Source of the DNA: Phormidesmis priestleyi Ana | GTDB lineage: Bacteria; Cyanobacteriota; Cyanobacteriia; Phormidesmidales; Phormidesmidaceae | DNA: 47,756 nt | Reading direction: 5' to 3' | Assembly (NCBI GenBank): GCA_001314865.1 | Contig: LJZR01000031.1 | Coordinates: 1 to 47,756 of the forward strand | Part shown: piece after piece, positions 29,051 through 36,329 of the stretch | Position numbering within the stretch: the stretch's first letter is position 1 | How the letters are laid out: every line of letters starts with the position of its first letter | Made by a program: the position numbers and the translations under genes | Notes under the pieces: model-generated | The model's input: only the letters and a program-made list of their open reading frames with translations | Database searches by the model: none | Told to the model about the DNA's origin: nothing

Positions 29051-30181
29051 TTAACGTTTTTGGAGAGGGTGCTCGGTGGCCAAGGCGAGTAGTTCATCTA
29101 CTGTCAGGCTGCGCTTGAGTTCGGTGGCGCGATCGCGCACTGCATTTAACACTAACTGGCTATCTGCCGCATCACAGGGCATTCCGGAGTCTTGCAATAC
29201 CCAGTCCAGCAAGTGGCGACCAGAATGTTTGCCCACCACTAGCTGCCGCTGCCAGCCCACTTCTTTGGGATCAAAGGGTTCGTAGGTACGGGGGTTTGCC
29301 AGCACGCCATGGGCGTGAATGCCCGACTCATGGGCAAAGGCGTTAGTTCCAACAATGGCTTTCCAAGGCGGCACCGGACAGTTCACGGCTTTTGCCACTG
29401 ATCGAGATAGCTCCAGCAAATGCTGCGTTTGAATGCCGGTTTTAAGGCGGTAGATTTGTTTGAGTGCCATCACCACTTCTTCGAGTGCTGCATTTCCAGC
29501 GCGTTCGCCCAATCCATTCACGGTGGTATTAATAGAGGTCGCACCAGCTCGCAGACCGGCTAATGCATTGGCTGTTGCGAGCCCCAAGTCATTATGGGTG
29601 TGCATTTCTACTGGAATATTTAAAGCAGCGACTAAGTTTTGGACTTTTTCATAGGTTGTAAACGGGTCGAGAATTCCAACCGTGTCACAAAATCGAAAGC
29701 GAAATGCGCCCCATTCTTGAGCAAACTGGGCCACATCGGTTAAAAACAGTTCATCGGCGCGTGAGCTGTCTTCGCCGCCTACACTCACTTCTAAGCCATG
29801 GTCGAGGGCAAAGTTAATGGCATCTCGCAGCTGTCGCAACATGGCGCTCCAACGGCCTTGAAACTTCACCTGAATTTGCACATCCGATACAGGGATAGAA
29901 ATATGTACTCGCTTTAGGCCGCAGCAAATGGAGGCTTGAATATCCGCGATGACAGCGCGGTTCCAGCCCAAAATGTGAGCATTTAGGCCAAGATTAACAA
30001 TCGCCCGAATCGATTGGGCCTCTGTTTGCCCCATCGCTGGAATCCCAACTTCGAGTTCGGGTACACCAATGGTATCGAGAAATTTGGCGATCGCAACTTT
30101 CTCTTCTAGCCCAAAAGCGACCCCGGCTGCCTGCTCGCCGTCACGCAAAGTGGTGTCGTTAATATACACATTTGAAAACAT
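29051..30181 (-). CDS. nifV: Homocitrate synthase
   Basis: A 376-residue enzyme of the HMGL/DRE-TIM family that joins acetyl-CoA and 2-oxoglutarate to give homocitrate, the organic part of FeMo-cofactor. The signature [17 protein letters not shown] is at the N-terminus. The metal site [16 protein letters not shown] and [14 protein letters not shown] follow. [10 protein letters not shown] lies in the second half. The length and motifs fit NifV better than LeuA (about 500 residues). AGGAG lies 9 bases before the ATG; a GTG one codon earlier is possible. It heads the nifV-nifT-2Fe-2S run and follows dps after a 105-bp spacer with a hairpin. Acetyl-CoA for it could come from the nearby Pfl route. 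Confidence 0.94.
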   Translation of the reverse strand: MFSNVYINDTTLRDGEQAAGVAFGLEEKVAIAKFLDTIGVPELEVGIPAMGQTEAQSIRAIVNLGLNAHILGWNRAVIADIQASICCGLKRVHISIPVSDVQIQVKFQGRWSAMLRQLRDAINFALDHGLEVSVGGEDSSRADELFLTDVAQFAQEWGAFRFRFCDTVGILDPFTTYEKVQNLVAALNIPVEMHTHNDLGLATANALAGLRAGATSINTTVNGLGERAGNAALEEVVMALKQIYRLKTGIQTQHLLELSRSVAKAVNCPVPPWKAIVGTNAFAHESGIHAHGVLANPRTYEPFDPKEVGWQRQLVVGKHSGRHLLDWVLQDSGMPCDAADSQLVLNAVRDRATELKRSLTVDELLALATEHPLQKR

Positions 30182-30250
30182 CACAGCAGACTCCTAAGCG
30201 ACTGTATAAAGGTAGTTCCCCTCTCCTAAAATTGGAGACTCCGAGTCTGA

Positions 30251-30278
30251 TTCCCCCTAACTGGTAGGCTAGGGGGAA
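30251..30278. repeat. GC-rich hairpin between dps and nifV
   Basis: Perfect nine-base arms TTCCCCCTA and TAGGGGGAA surround a 10-base loop. The flanking sequence (CTCCTAAAATTGGAG...) can also pair, and the block resembles the element at 23780-23864. It lies in the nifV leader, so it may act as a terminator for dps or as an RNA-processing site. There is no T-tract. Confidence 0.5.
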
Positions 30279-30286
30279 AGAAAGCC

Positions 30287-30844
30287 TTACTTTAAGAAAG
30301 CAAAGGTCAGACTGTCTTCAGTCAAGAAGTGATCTAGGTGAAAGGCCCGGTCTTCTGTTTCTAGCAAAATTTGTTCATAGAGATAGCGAGTTGCTCTATC
30401 GCCCAGGCTTTCTGCCTGATTGGCCAAACGGCGCAGCAGCGCAATCACCGCTTGCTCAGCCGCCAAATCATTTTCAATCATTTGCCGACACACATACGCG
30501 CCATCTGGCTCCATGTCAAAGCAGCACAGTTCAGTTAGGGTAGAAAAAGACCCTGCGGGAATACCCCCGAGCCCATTGAGTCGCTCGGCAATATCATGGG
30601 CATGTTCTTGCGTTTTGCCGTAGCTTTCCTGAAAAAATTCGTGAATAGAATAGAATTCGGCCCCTTCGATCACAAAGTGTTGTTTTTGGTACTGGAGGTA
30701 AAGGCCCTGAAAGCTGGCATAGGCCATGTTTAAACCTTCGCACACGGGAACGGTAATGTCTTTATCTAAGCCGATGGGGTTAGGGCCAACATCGCCAAAA
30801 GCGCGAACCAGGTTTTGAACAGATTGAACGGTTTGAGTAGTCAT
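30287..30844 (-). CDS. dpsA: Dps-family ferritin-like DNA/iron protection protein
   Basis: A 185-residue Dps protein. These form 12-mers that oxidise and store iron with hydrogen peroxide, shielding DNA. Visible are [30 protein letters not shown] in pieces (the ferroxidase Asp/His/Glu region, including HEFFQESY), [12 protein letters not shown], and [14 protein letters not shown]. The length and the extended C-terminus fit cyanobacterial DpsA. The start chosen is the ATG at 30844 with TTGGAG just upstream; the open frame begins 16 codons earlier. dps genes also occur in nif clusters of non-heterocystous cyanobacteria, where peroxide and iron control protect nitrogenase. Confidence 0.92.
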   Translation of the reverse strand: MTTQTVQSVQNLVRAFGDVGPNPIGLDKDITVPVCEGLNMAYASFQGLYLQYQKQHFVIEGAEFYSIHEFFQESYGKTQEHAHDIAERLNGLGGIPAGSFSTLTELCCFDMEPDGAYVCRQMIENDLAAEQAVIALLRRLANQAESLGDRATRYLYEQILLETEDRAFHLDHFLTEDSLTFAFLK

Positions 30845-30934
30845 GTCATTACTCCAAGAAATGTTTGCAGTTGTTGAGCTTAAGTTGAGCATTAAAGGGT
30901 GAGAATAAACAAATTAAAGCAAATAGTTTGAGAT

Positions 30935-30976
30935 TAGCGGTTTACAATGAACAGTTTTTGTGAAAAGAAACCGCTA
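30935..30976. promoter_or_regulatory. Inverted repeat upstream of dps
   Basis: Nine-base arms TAGCGGTTT and AAACCGCTA enclose 24 bases, 91 bp upstream of the dps ATG and downstream of the small gene at 31039. It may be an operator or a long-loop transcription hairpin separating the cysE unit from dps. Confidence 0.35.
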
Positions 30977-31038
30977 GCAAGACTTTCAGGAGGGTGTCGA
31001 TAAAACTGCTGGAGCGTGAGTCGGCTGATTGAACAGCG

Positions 31039-31308
31039 TTAGGAAGTAGCACTAGAGACCAGATGGCTCTCCCAGCAACGCTCTAACCAGTCCACACTGT
31101 CTTCCCGAGGGCCGGTGAATCGCCGCACCACGCTGTTGACTAACAACAGCGCAATCGGATGGTTAACATCCACTCGCAAGGTGCCATCAGCTGGGCAGGT
31201 ACAGGGAATGTTGAGTTCTTTGAGCCGAAAGTTAATCGACCAGCGATCAACTCGGGCAACAGAGACAACTTGGCCCAGCTTGGGAGCCGCAGAGGTAGGC
31301 TTATCCAT
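31039..31308 (-). CDS. Small conserved-looking protein coupled to the serine acetyltransferase gene
   Basis: An 89-residue protein starting [20 protein letters not shown]. The core has [20 protein letters not shown] and [10 protein letters not shown], with Cys and Trp residues that look conserved. The ATG at 31308 overlaps the cysE stop by 8 bp, so translation is coupled. The open frame extends further upstream, but that part ([12 protein letters not shown]...) is only the 12-bp repeat array read in another phase. I recall similar short proteins beside cyanobacterial nif genes but cannot name the family. Its place after nifP-like cysE and before dps suggests a nif accessory role. Confidence 0.75.
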   Translation of the reverse strand: MDKPTSAAPKLGQVVSVARVDRWSINFRLKELNIPCTCPADGTLRVDVNHPIALLLVNSVVRRFTGPREDSVDWLERCWESHLVSSATS

Positions 31309-32185
31309 AGGATTGATACTCCATAGTCGGTAGGGTAGTCGGTAGGGTAGTCGATAGGGCCGTAGATAAAGTAGTCGATAGGCCAGTCGATAAAGCAGTC
31401 GATAGAGCAGTCGATAGAGCAATCGATAGAGCAGTGGTGGGCATTGCAGATTGCGCTAAAGGGGCGCGTAAGGATAAATGGGTCATGTTTTTAAGACTGT
31501 TGAGCTGGCCTTCTAATTGTTCAATCCGAGCCAGCAGTCGCTGTAGCGTATCGGCTTCAATATCCGGCAGGTGAGCGTGCTCTAAGGGGGTCGTTGCTGT
31601 ATTGCATTCACACACATTGCGGCTAGGAACCCCGACCGCAGTGCAGTTAATTGGAACATCGTGCAAAACAACAGAGCCCGCGCCAATGCGAGCATGGTCA
31701 CCAATGTGGATGTTGCCTAATACCTTTGCCCCTGCGCCAATAACAACCTGGCTACCAACTGTAGGATGGCGCTGACCGGTTTCTTTCCCAGTGCCGCCCA
31801 AGGTGACGCCCTGATACAGCAGTGCATAGTCACCCACAATCGCCGTTTCGCCAATCACAATTCCCATGCCATGATCGATAAAAACGCCGACGCCGAGCTG
31901 CGCACCAGGATGAATTTCAATGCCAGTGAGGCCTCGGGCCAGGTGAGAAATGAAGCGTGGCACAAAAGGAACCCTTTGCTGATGCAGCCAGTGAGCGAGT
32001 CGGTAGGCCGCGATCGCATGCAAACCAGGATAACAACACAGCACTTCTAACCCGTTTCTAGCGGCTGGGTCTCGCTCAAAGACAATGGCAAAATCTTCCC
32101 AGAGGGGACACTGTTGAATCGTGAGCAAACGCCGTATGCTGCTAGTAGAAAATCTCTTTAGCGCGTGGTGAGTGGGAAGTAACAT
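31301..32185 (-). CDS. cysE: Serine O-acetyltransferase, NifP-like, with repeat tail
   Basis: A 294-residue left-handed beta-helix enzyme that makes O-acetylserine from serine and acetyl-CoA, the carbon skeleton of cysteine. The hexapeptide core has [17 protein letters not shown] and [16 protein letters not shown] (the catalytic histidine regions) and [20 protein letters not shown]. Nif clusters often carry such a copy (nifP) to boost cysteine supply for Fe-S clusters. The ATG at 32185 is my choice; a TTG start at 32254 is open. The last ~45 residues are ALST-type repeats coded by a 12-bp array and are not part of the normal enzyme. Their removal should not affect the fold. Confidence 0.9.
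   Translation of the reverse strand: MLLPTHHALKRFSTSSIRRLLTIQQCPLWEDFAIVFERDPAARNGLEVLCCYPGLHAIAAYRLAHWLHQQRVPFVPRFISHLARGLTGIEIHPGAQLGVGVFIDHGMGIVIGETAIVGDYALLYQGVTLGGTGKETGQRHPTVGSQVVIGAGAKVLGNIHIGDHARIGAGSVVLHDVPINCTAVGVPSRNVCECNTATTPLEHAHLPDIEADTLQRLLARIEQLEGQLNSLKNMTHLSLRAPLAQSAMPTTALSIALSTALSTALSTGLSTTLSTALSTTLPTTLPTMEYQSYG
31325..31432. repeat. 12-bp tandem repeat, nine copies, in the cysE 3' end
   Basis: Nine head-to-tail copies of AGTCGATAGAGC and variants (AGTCGGTAGGGT, AGTCGATAAAGC) encode the Leu-Ser-Thr-Ala repeat tail of the acetyltransferase. As the unit is a multiple of three, copy-number change keeps the frame. The upstream leader of the next gene's open frame is this array too. 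Confidence 0.85.
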
Positions 32186-32790
32186 GGCAGGGTGGGGCTG
32201 TGTTTCTCTGTTTATAGCAATCGCGTTTTGGGTGGGGCGATCGCACCCTGCCAATCCAGATTGACTAAAACCATTAGTCTTGCACTCAAAAGCTCAACCC
32301 CTTTATACACAAAGGAGAGAAAAAAGTTTGGGTAAGGGGGACGAGTATTTTGGCCTGCCAGGGCAAGTATTTCTAAAGATGGGTACAGGTATTCTGCACT
32401 CATAAGAGAAACGTTAAAATTATTGGTATGCTTGGCTTATGGCCGTCTTTAGGTAGGCGTAAGAGACCGTTTTGGGCTGTACTCAAAACCAGTTTTTTAC
32501 CTTGCAATCATAACTCTCTTAAACAAACAGTAACAAAGAATGCAAAATGCTTTTGATTGAATTTTAAATAAATTAAAGGACTGCTTGAGAAGCTGTGACT
32601 ATCCTAAAGATTAGAATATGCTTGACTGAAGATATGTTTGACTGAAGACATGCCTGACTGAAGACATGCCTGACTGAAGACATGCCTGACTGAAGACATG
32701 CCTGACTAAAGACATGCTTGTTCCTAAATACTTTTCAAATTCAAAATTTGCGAACTACTTTTTGACTGTGTTCTATAGCGATGACTCGTG
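32186..32790. other. Intergenic region between cysE and the MFS transporter gene
   Basis: About 600 bp between divergent genes with no supportable gene. The first part repeats GGCAGGGTG around a HIP1 site just before cysE, a possible short duplication. The middle is AT-rich. The right end has the 16-bp tandem repeat at 32624-32719, about 70 bp before the transporter start. Confidence 0.6.
32624..32719. repeat. 16-bp tandem repeat, six copies
   Basis: Six copies of GACTGAAGACATGCCT lie head to tail; copies 2-5 are perfect and the two outer ones differ at two or three positions. It lies about 70 bp upstream of the transporter start, in its likely promoter. It is noncoding. A unit of 16 bp would change promoter phasing if copies are gained or lost. 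Confidence 0.85.
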
Positions 32791-34077
32791 ATGCCTGTGG
32801 AGCTAAAAATATTAGGACTGCCCGCCGAGCGGGGACGATGGCTGTTGGTTTTTCTCGGTATGAGTGTTTTACTATGTTTAGGCAGCGTTTACGCTTGGAG
32901 CATTTTTAGAACGCCGCTGCAAAATGAACTCAACATTGGGGCAACACAGAGTTTGTTGCCTTACACCATTGCCCTGGTTTTTTATGCTGCGCTCATGCCG
33001 GTTGCTGGGTTTTATATCCCTCGGGTGGGGGCGCGAACAGTGGCAATTGTGGGTGGGCTGATTGTCGGGCTCGGTTATGTGTTATCTAGCTTTGCGACCA
33101 ATATTGCGATGCTCACGTTTACCTACGGCGTGATTGCCGGAAGCGGCGTTGGAATTACCTATGGTGTGCCCATGGCAGTGGTTGCGCAGTGGTTTCCGGA
33201 TAAAAAAGGACTGGCAGTGGGGCTGACCATTGTTGGATTTGGTCTTTCTCCTTTAATTACGGCGCCCCTTGCTAACAGTTTAATTAGCCTTTATAGCGTG
33301 CGAGCAACGTTGCGCATTTTGGGCATTGCTTTTGCGATCATCATTCCCGCGATCGCACTTGCCTTTAAGCGCCCGCCTGCTGGCTGGCACCCCAAACACA
33401 ATTCAGCCGACCCGCCCAAAGCGGCACTGCCCAAAGCCTATCCTCAGCATATTCTCTCTAGCCGCTCCTTTTATGGACTGTGGATTTGTTACGCTATCGG
33501 CACCTTAATCGGCCTGAGTGCCATTGGTATTTCTGGCCCAGTCGGAGAAGAAATTATTAAAATTAATCCCGGATTAGCCGCTGGGAGCGTTTCTTTATTT
33601 GCGCTGTTCAATGGTCTTAGCCGTCCGTTATTTGGCTGGCTGAGCGATCGCTTTAAGCCGCACTATGTGGCGATCGCCACTTATGTCCTAATTTTGGTGG
33701 CCTGTATACTCATGGCCAATGCTCAGGCGGGTCAGGTGGCGACCTATTTATTTGCCTTTTGCTTATTTTGGTTTTGCCTGGGCGGGTGGCTTGCGATCGC
33801 GCCAACAACAACCCTTCATTTTTTCAATCCCGATCGCTACGCCCAAAACTACGGTATCGTGTTTACGGCCTATGGCGTAGGGGCCTTGCTCGGAACCCTT
33901 GCCGCAGGCCAAATTCGAGACTGGTTTGGCGCTTATACCTATGCCTTTTATCCGATGGCGCTGCTGGCCGTGTTGGGCATTGTTACGGCTAGCTGTTTGC
34001 TCAAGTCTGATCCAGTCTCAAAACCTGACGCAAACGTCTTAACGAGGAATGGGTATGAAGGCAATTTGGAACCATGA
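32791..34077 (+). CDS. MFS transporter, OFA (oxalate/formate antiporter) family
   Basis: A 428-residue membrane transporter with 12 predicted helices. RGRWLLVFLGMSVLLCLGSVYAWSIF near its start (quoted in part: LCLGSVYAWSIF) and GVGITYGVPMAVVAQWFPDK are typical of the OFA family, which includes OxlT. The central loop (KHNSADPPKAALPKAYPQHI) joins the two six-helix halves. FGWLSDRFKPH is the usual MFS loop motif. Substrates in the family are small organic anions, so formate or another fermentation acid made by Pfl is possible but not shown. The ATG at 32791 follows an open GTG at 32788. It overlaps the DUF427 gene downstream by 23 bp. Confidence 0.85.
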   Translation: MPVELKILGLPAERGRWLLVFLGMSVLLCLGSVYAWSIFRTPLQNELNIGATQSLLPYTIALVFYAALMPVAGFYIPRVGARTVAIVGGLIVGLGYVLSSFATNIAMLTFTYGVIAGSGVGITYGVPMAVVAQWFPDKKGLAVGLTIVGFGLSPLITAPLANSLISLYSVRATLRILGIAFAIIIPAIALAFKRPPAGWHPKHNSADPPKAALPKAYPQHILSSRSFYGLWICYAIGTLIGLSAIGISGPVGEEIIKINPGLAAGSVSLFALFNGLSRPLFGWLSDRFKPHYVAIATYVLILVACILMANAQAGQVATYLFAFCLFWFCLGGWLAIAPTTTLHFFNPDRYAQNYGIVFTAYGVGALLGTLAAGQIRDWFGAYTYAFYPMALLAVLGIVTASCLLKSDPVSKPDANVLTRNGYEGNLEP

Positions 34078-34336
34078 AATTATCGCAGAAAGCGACGATA
34101 CGGTTGTTGTGGAAGGCAATCATTACTTTCCGGAAAGCGCTTTGCGACGCGAATTTTTCGCACCGAGCGATCAAAAGTCGTCATGTCCTTGGAAGGGTGT
34201 GGCGTCTTACTACGACCTAGTGGTAGGCGATCGCAAAAATGCAGGCGCGGCCTGGTATTATGCCGAGCCCAAGCCCGCCGCCGCCGAAATTAAAGGTCGG
34301 GTTGCCTTTTGGCGAGGTGTAGAGGTCTCAGCCTGA
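34055..34336 (+). CDS. DUF427-family small protein
   Basis: A 93-residue protein of the DUF427 family. Conserved features are KAIWNHEIIAESDDTVVVEG, NHYFPESAL, CPWKGVASYYD and AAWYYAEPKPAA. DUF427 is a small beta-rich domain with no firmly known function. The ATG at 34055 has GAGG 7 bases upstream and lies inside the 3' end of the transporter gene, so the two are translated together. The coupling suggests a helper of the transporter or its substrate pathway. Confidence 0.88.
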   Translation: MKAIWNHEIIAESDDTVVVEGNHYFPESALRREFFAPSDQKSSCPWKGVASYYDLVVGDRKNAGAAWYYAEPKPAAAEIKGRVAFWRGVEVSA

Positions 34337-34647
34337 CAGACAAAGTTCAGCATCAGCTGGGTCGCTTCGCTTTGCGGTGAGTACCAACCATAGTTTTCCG
34401 CATACCATCGGTTTTCAGGGCAATCGGCAGTCGCCAATATGCGCTCATCGTCAATCTTGTACTCAAAATCAACAGTATTGCCAGAAGAACGCAGACTGCT
34501 CGTATCAACAGAGATATTCTCGTTCCTTCCTCGCCCTTTGTAAGCGTTGCCTTATTTGCGGATCTCTACCCAAAACCCAATACTAAGATATGCGTACTGC
34601 TATTGAAATTTCAGACGTAAAGCAAAAGACATTGTATAAATAATTGA
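34337..34647. other. Intergenic region before the nuclease/PRTase-like pair
   Basis: Some 310 bp without a convincing gene. A short plus-strand frame at 34590-34643 reads MRTAIEISDVKQKTLYK, like the start of a ribbon-helix-helix antitoxin that breaks off at once. It could be a remnant or chance. The region probably holds the promoter of the nuclease/PRTase-like pair. Confidence 0.45.
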
Positions 34648-35541
34648 ATGTACTCAGACAATAAGATCAGTCAGCTATTTGGTGATCAATCGCTCGCATA
34701 TGTAAAAAATAGGCATAGAGGTGGTACAAACAACGAAAAAGGCAATACCTATGAGAACTTCTATACAACCTACAAAATTGCCTTACTGTCAGCCGATGCT
34801 ATTGAAAAACAGGCAAGCATCAAATTTTATAGCCAAGTTCTGTCCTTTGTCGATGATTTAATCATTCTCTACGAAGAGGAAAATAGACTCCAACACCATC
34901 AGTTAAAGAACAGCTTAAACGTGAGCTGGGGAAGTGATCTTAAGTCAATATCCAATGATTTTGAGAAGCAGGAAATCCTTAACCAAAGTATAGACAAAGC
35001 GTCAGAGCTTGTTTTAGTTGTTTCAGATCAGCCTCTTCAACAACGATTATCTGCCGCCATCCCTGCTGCTATACAAGCGTTTAGCAAGGTCGCTTACTTT
35101 CCCCACCGGCGAACGTTGATGCAAGTGATTCATGCAGTTCCTGAGTTTTACGAAGCTATCAAATACCTCTGTGCCTTCGAAGATCCAGCCCCAGATAAAA
35201 TAGAGTGCGTTGCTCAAGTATTGCTAGGGAGCTGGTCGTCCTGTAGCAAGTCTGGCCTTTCCGTCATAGATATCTTGACAAAAGCGCAGAACTCGTCACC
35301 TTCTTTCATTCGATCCTTTGACGGCACCCTATTGCTAGATTCAGAGGTTGCGAGTATTTTAAGTAATATTGCTAACTTTCAATTTAACCTCTCAAAAGGT
35401 TTCCTCCACTGGCAATATGGCCATAATATTGACCAAGGAACCATTCCTTACTGCATTAGCCACCCTAATTTTCGCCGATTCCAAGAACGGATAAAAGCCT
35501 CTAACCCCAAAACCTTTGAAGAATTCGAGATCTTGCTATGA
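34648..35541 (+). CDS. Putative PD-(D/E)XK nuclease, Cap4/DUF4297-like N-terminus
   Basis: A 297-residue protein that I do not recognise as a named family. Its first ~100 residues have the layout of Cap4/DUF4297-type nucleases: GGTNNEKGNTYENFYTTYK (GG at 25-26, Glu36), a strand with two aspartates (Asp69-Asp70 in FVDDLIILYEE), then HHQLKNS with Gln85 and Lys87 as the Q-x-K variant of the catalytic pair. The rest (~130-297) is helical, with no motif I can name, and may be a sensor or partner-binding part. It overlaps the next gene by 4 bp (ATGA). I infer a DNA-cutting effector of a two-gene conflict system. Fold prediction would test it. Confidence 0.6.
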   Translation: MYSDNKISQLFGDQSLAYVKNRHRGGTNNEKGNTYENFYTTYKIALLSADAIEKQASIKFYSQVLSFVDDLIILYEEENRLQHHQLKNSLNVSWGSDLKSISNDFEKQEILNQSIDKASELVLVVSDQPLQQRLSAAIPAAIQAFSKVAYFPHRRTLMQVIHAVPEFYEAIKYLCAFEDPAPDKIECVAQVLLGSWSSCSKSGLSVIDILTKAQNSSPSFIRSFDGTLLLDSEVASILSNIANFQFNLSKGFLHWQYGHNIDQGTIPYCISHPNFRRFQERIKASNPKTFEEFEILL

Positions 35542-36245
35542 CAAGGACGTACTCTACCTTCAATACAGAGCTTTCAAAAGCCCAGCTAGCCCAGCTCGCA
35601 GATAAATCAACTGCGCCAGATGCTTACAAAGACGCGATGACTTTGCTTGGGGAGCTCCTCGGAGAGGTGGTATCTGCCCAAATTGATAATAGCAACGCTG
35701 GCCTGTATCTTGCCTGTACTGTTGAAGATGTAGATTATCTAGCGAAAGGCATGTTAGGCCCTCTAGAGAACTCTTTTCAGTCGGTTAGTCTTGCTTGCTT
35801 CTGGAATGAAAGGTTTTCTCCTTTCAACGTGCAAGGAATACAAGCCTCTCCTATTATTCGGAAATATTCAGAACCTCAAGACAAAGCGATTAGTCACTTG
35901 GTTATTGTTAAGTCTATTATCTCTAGTGGCTGTGTTGTAAAAACGAATTTAACGGATCTAATTCAGACTATACACCCACAAAAGATATTCATTGTCGCAC
36001 CTGTGATTTATTCGGGCGCAGAAGAAAGACTCGCTGCTGAATTTGAAGCTTCAGTGTATGAAAAGTTTCAGTTTATTTATTTAGCTGAGGATGATGAACG
36101 TACGGATGAAGGTGAAGTTATTCCTGGGATTGGTGGCATGGTGTATGACCGTCTTGGGTTTAGCGGGCAGGATGACAAGAATCGCTATATTCCAGAACTT
36201 GTTAAAGCACGTCGTCGGCAATTAGTAACAAGCACGGGCTTTTGA
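35538..36245 (+). CDS. Phosphoribosyltransferase-like protein, partner of the putative nuclease
   Basis: A 235-residue protein with a type-I phosphoribosyltransferase look. Around 121-134 there is a hydrophobic strand and loop, LVIVKSIISSGCVV, at the place of the PRPP-binding loop (normally VDDxxxTG). A following strand is IFIVAPVIYSGAEERL. The two acidic residues of the PRPP motif are replaced by Lys-Ser, so catalysis may be lost or altered, and ligand sensing is as likely as catalysis. The C-terminal part has conserved-looking PGIGGMVYDRLGF. Starting inside the upstream gene's stop, it must be co-translated with the nuclease. I infer a nucleotide-binding regulator for the nuclease. Confidence 0.55.
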   Translation: MTRTYSTFNTELSKAQLAQLADKSTAPDAYKDAMTLLGELLGEVVSAQIDNSNAGLYLACTVEDVDYLAKGMLGPLENSFQSVSLACFWNERFSPFNVQGIQASPIIRKYSEPQDKAISHLVIVKSIISSGCVVKTNLTDLIQTIHPQKIFIVAPVIYSGAEERLAAEFEASVYEKFQFIYLAEDDERTDEGEVIPGIGGMVYDRLGFSGQDDKNRYIPELVKARRRQLVTSTGF

Positions 36246-36329
36246 AAAGCTCATTTTGCCTGATGTTTTGCCTCTTGCCGCAGGTTCGATGCAGGCAGGT
36301 CGTATCCGATTGCTCCTATCTACTCAGGC

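Noticed and set aside
31309-31422. N-terminal extension of the small gene after cysE ([12 protein letters not shown])
   Set aside because: It is the cysE repeat array in another frame. The ATG at 31308 gives a sensible start with coupling to the cysE stop.
32212-32403. A 63-residue minus-strand frame in the cysE upstream region
   Set aside because: It overlaps the possible cysE 5' end, has no ribosome site and no protein-like pattern.
34377-34586. A Cys/His/Gln-rich 69-residue frame after DUF427
   Set aside because: No ribosome site, no family pattern, and the cysteine spacing does not form a recognisable zinc motif.
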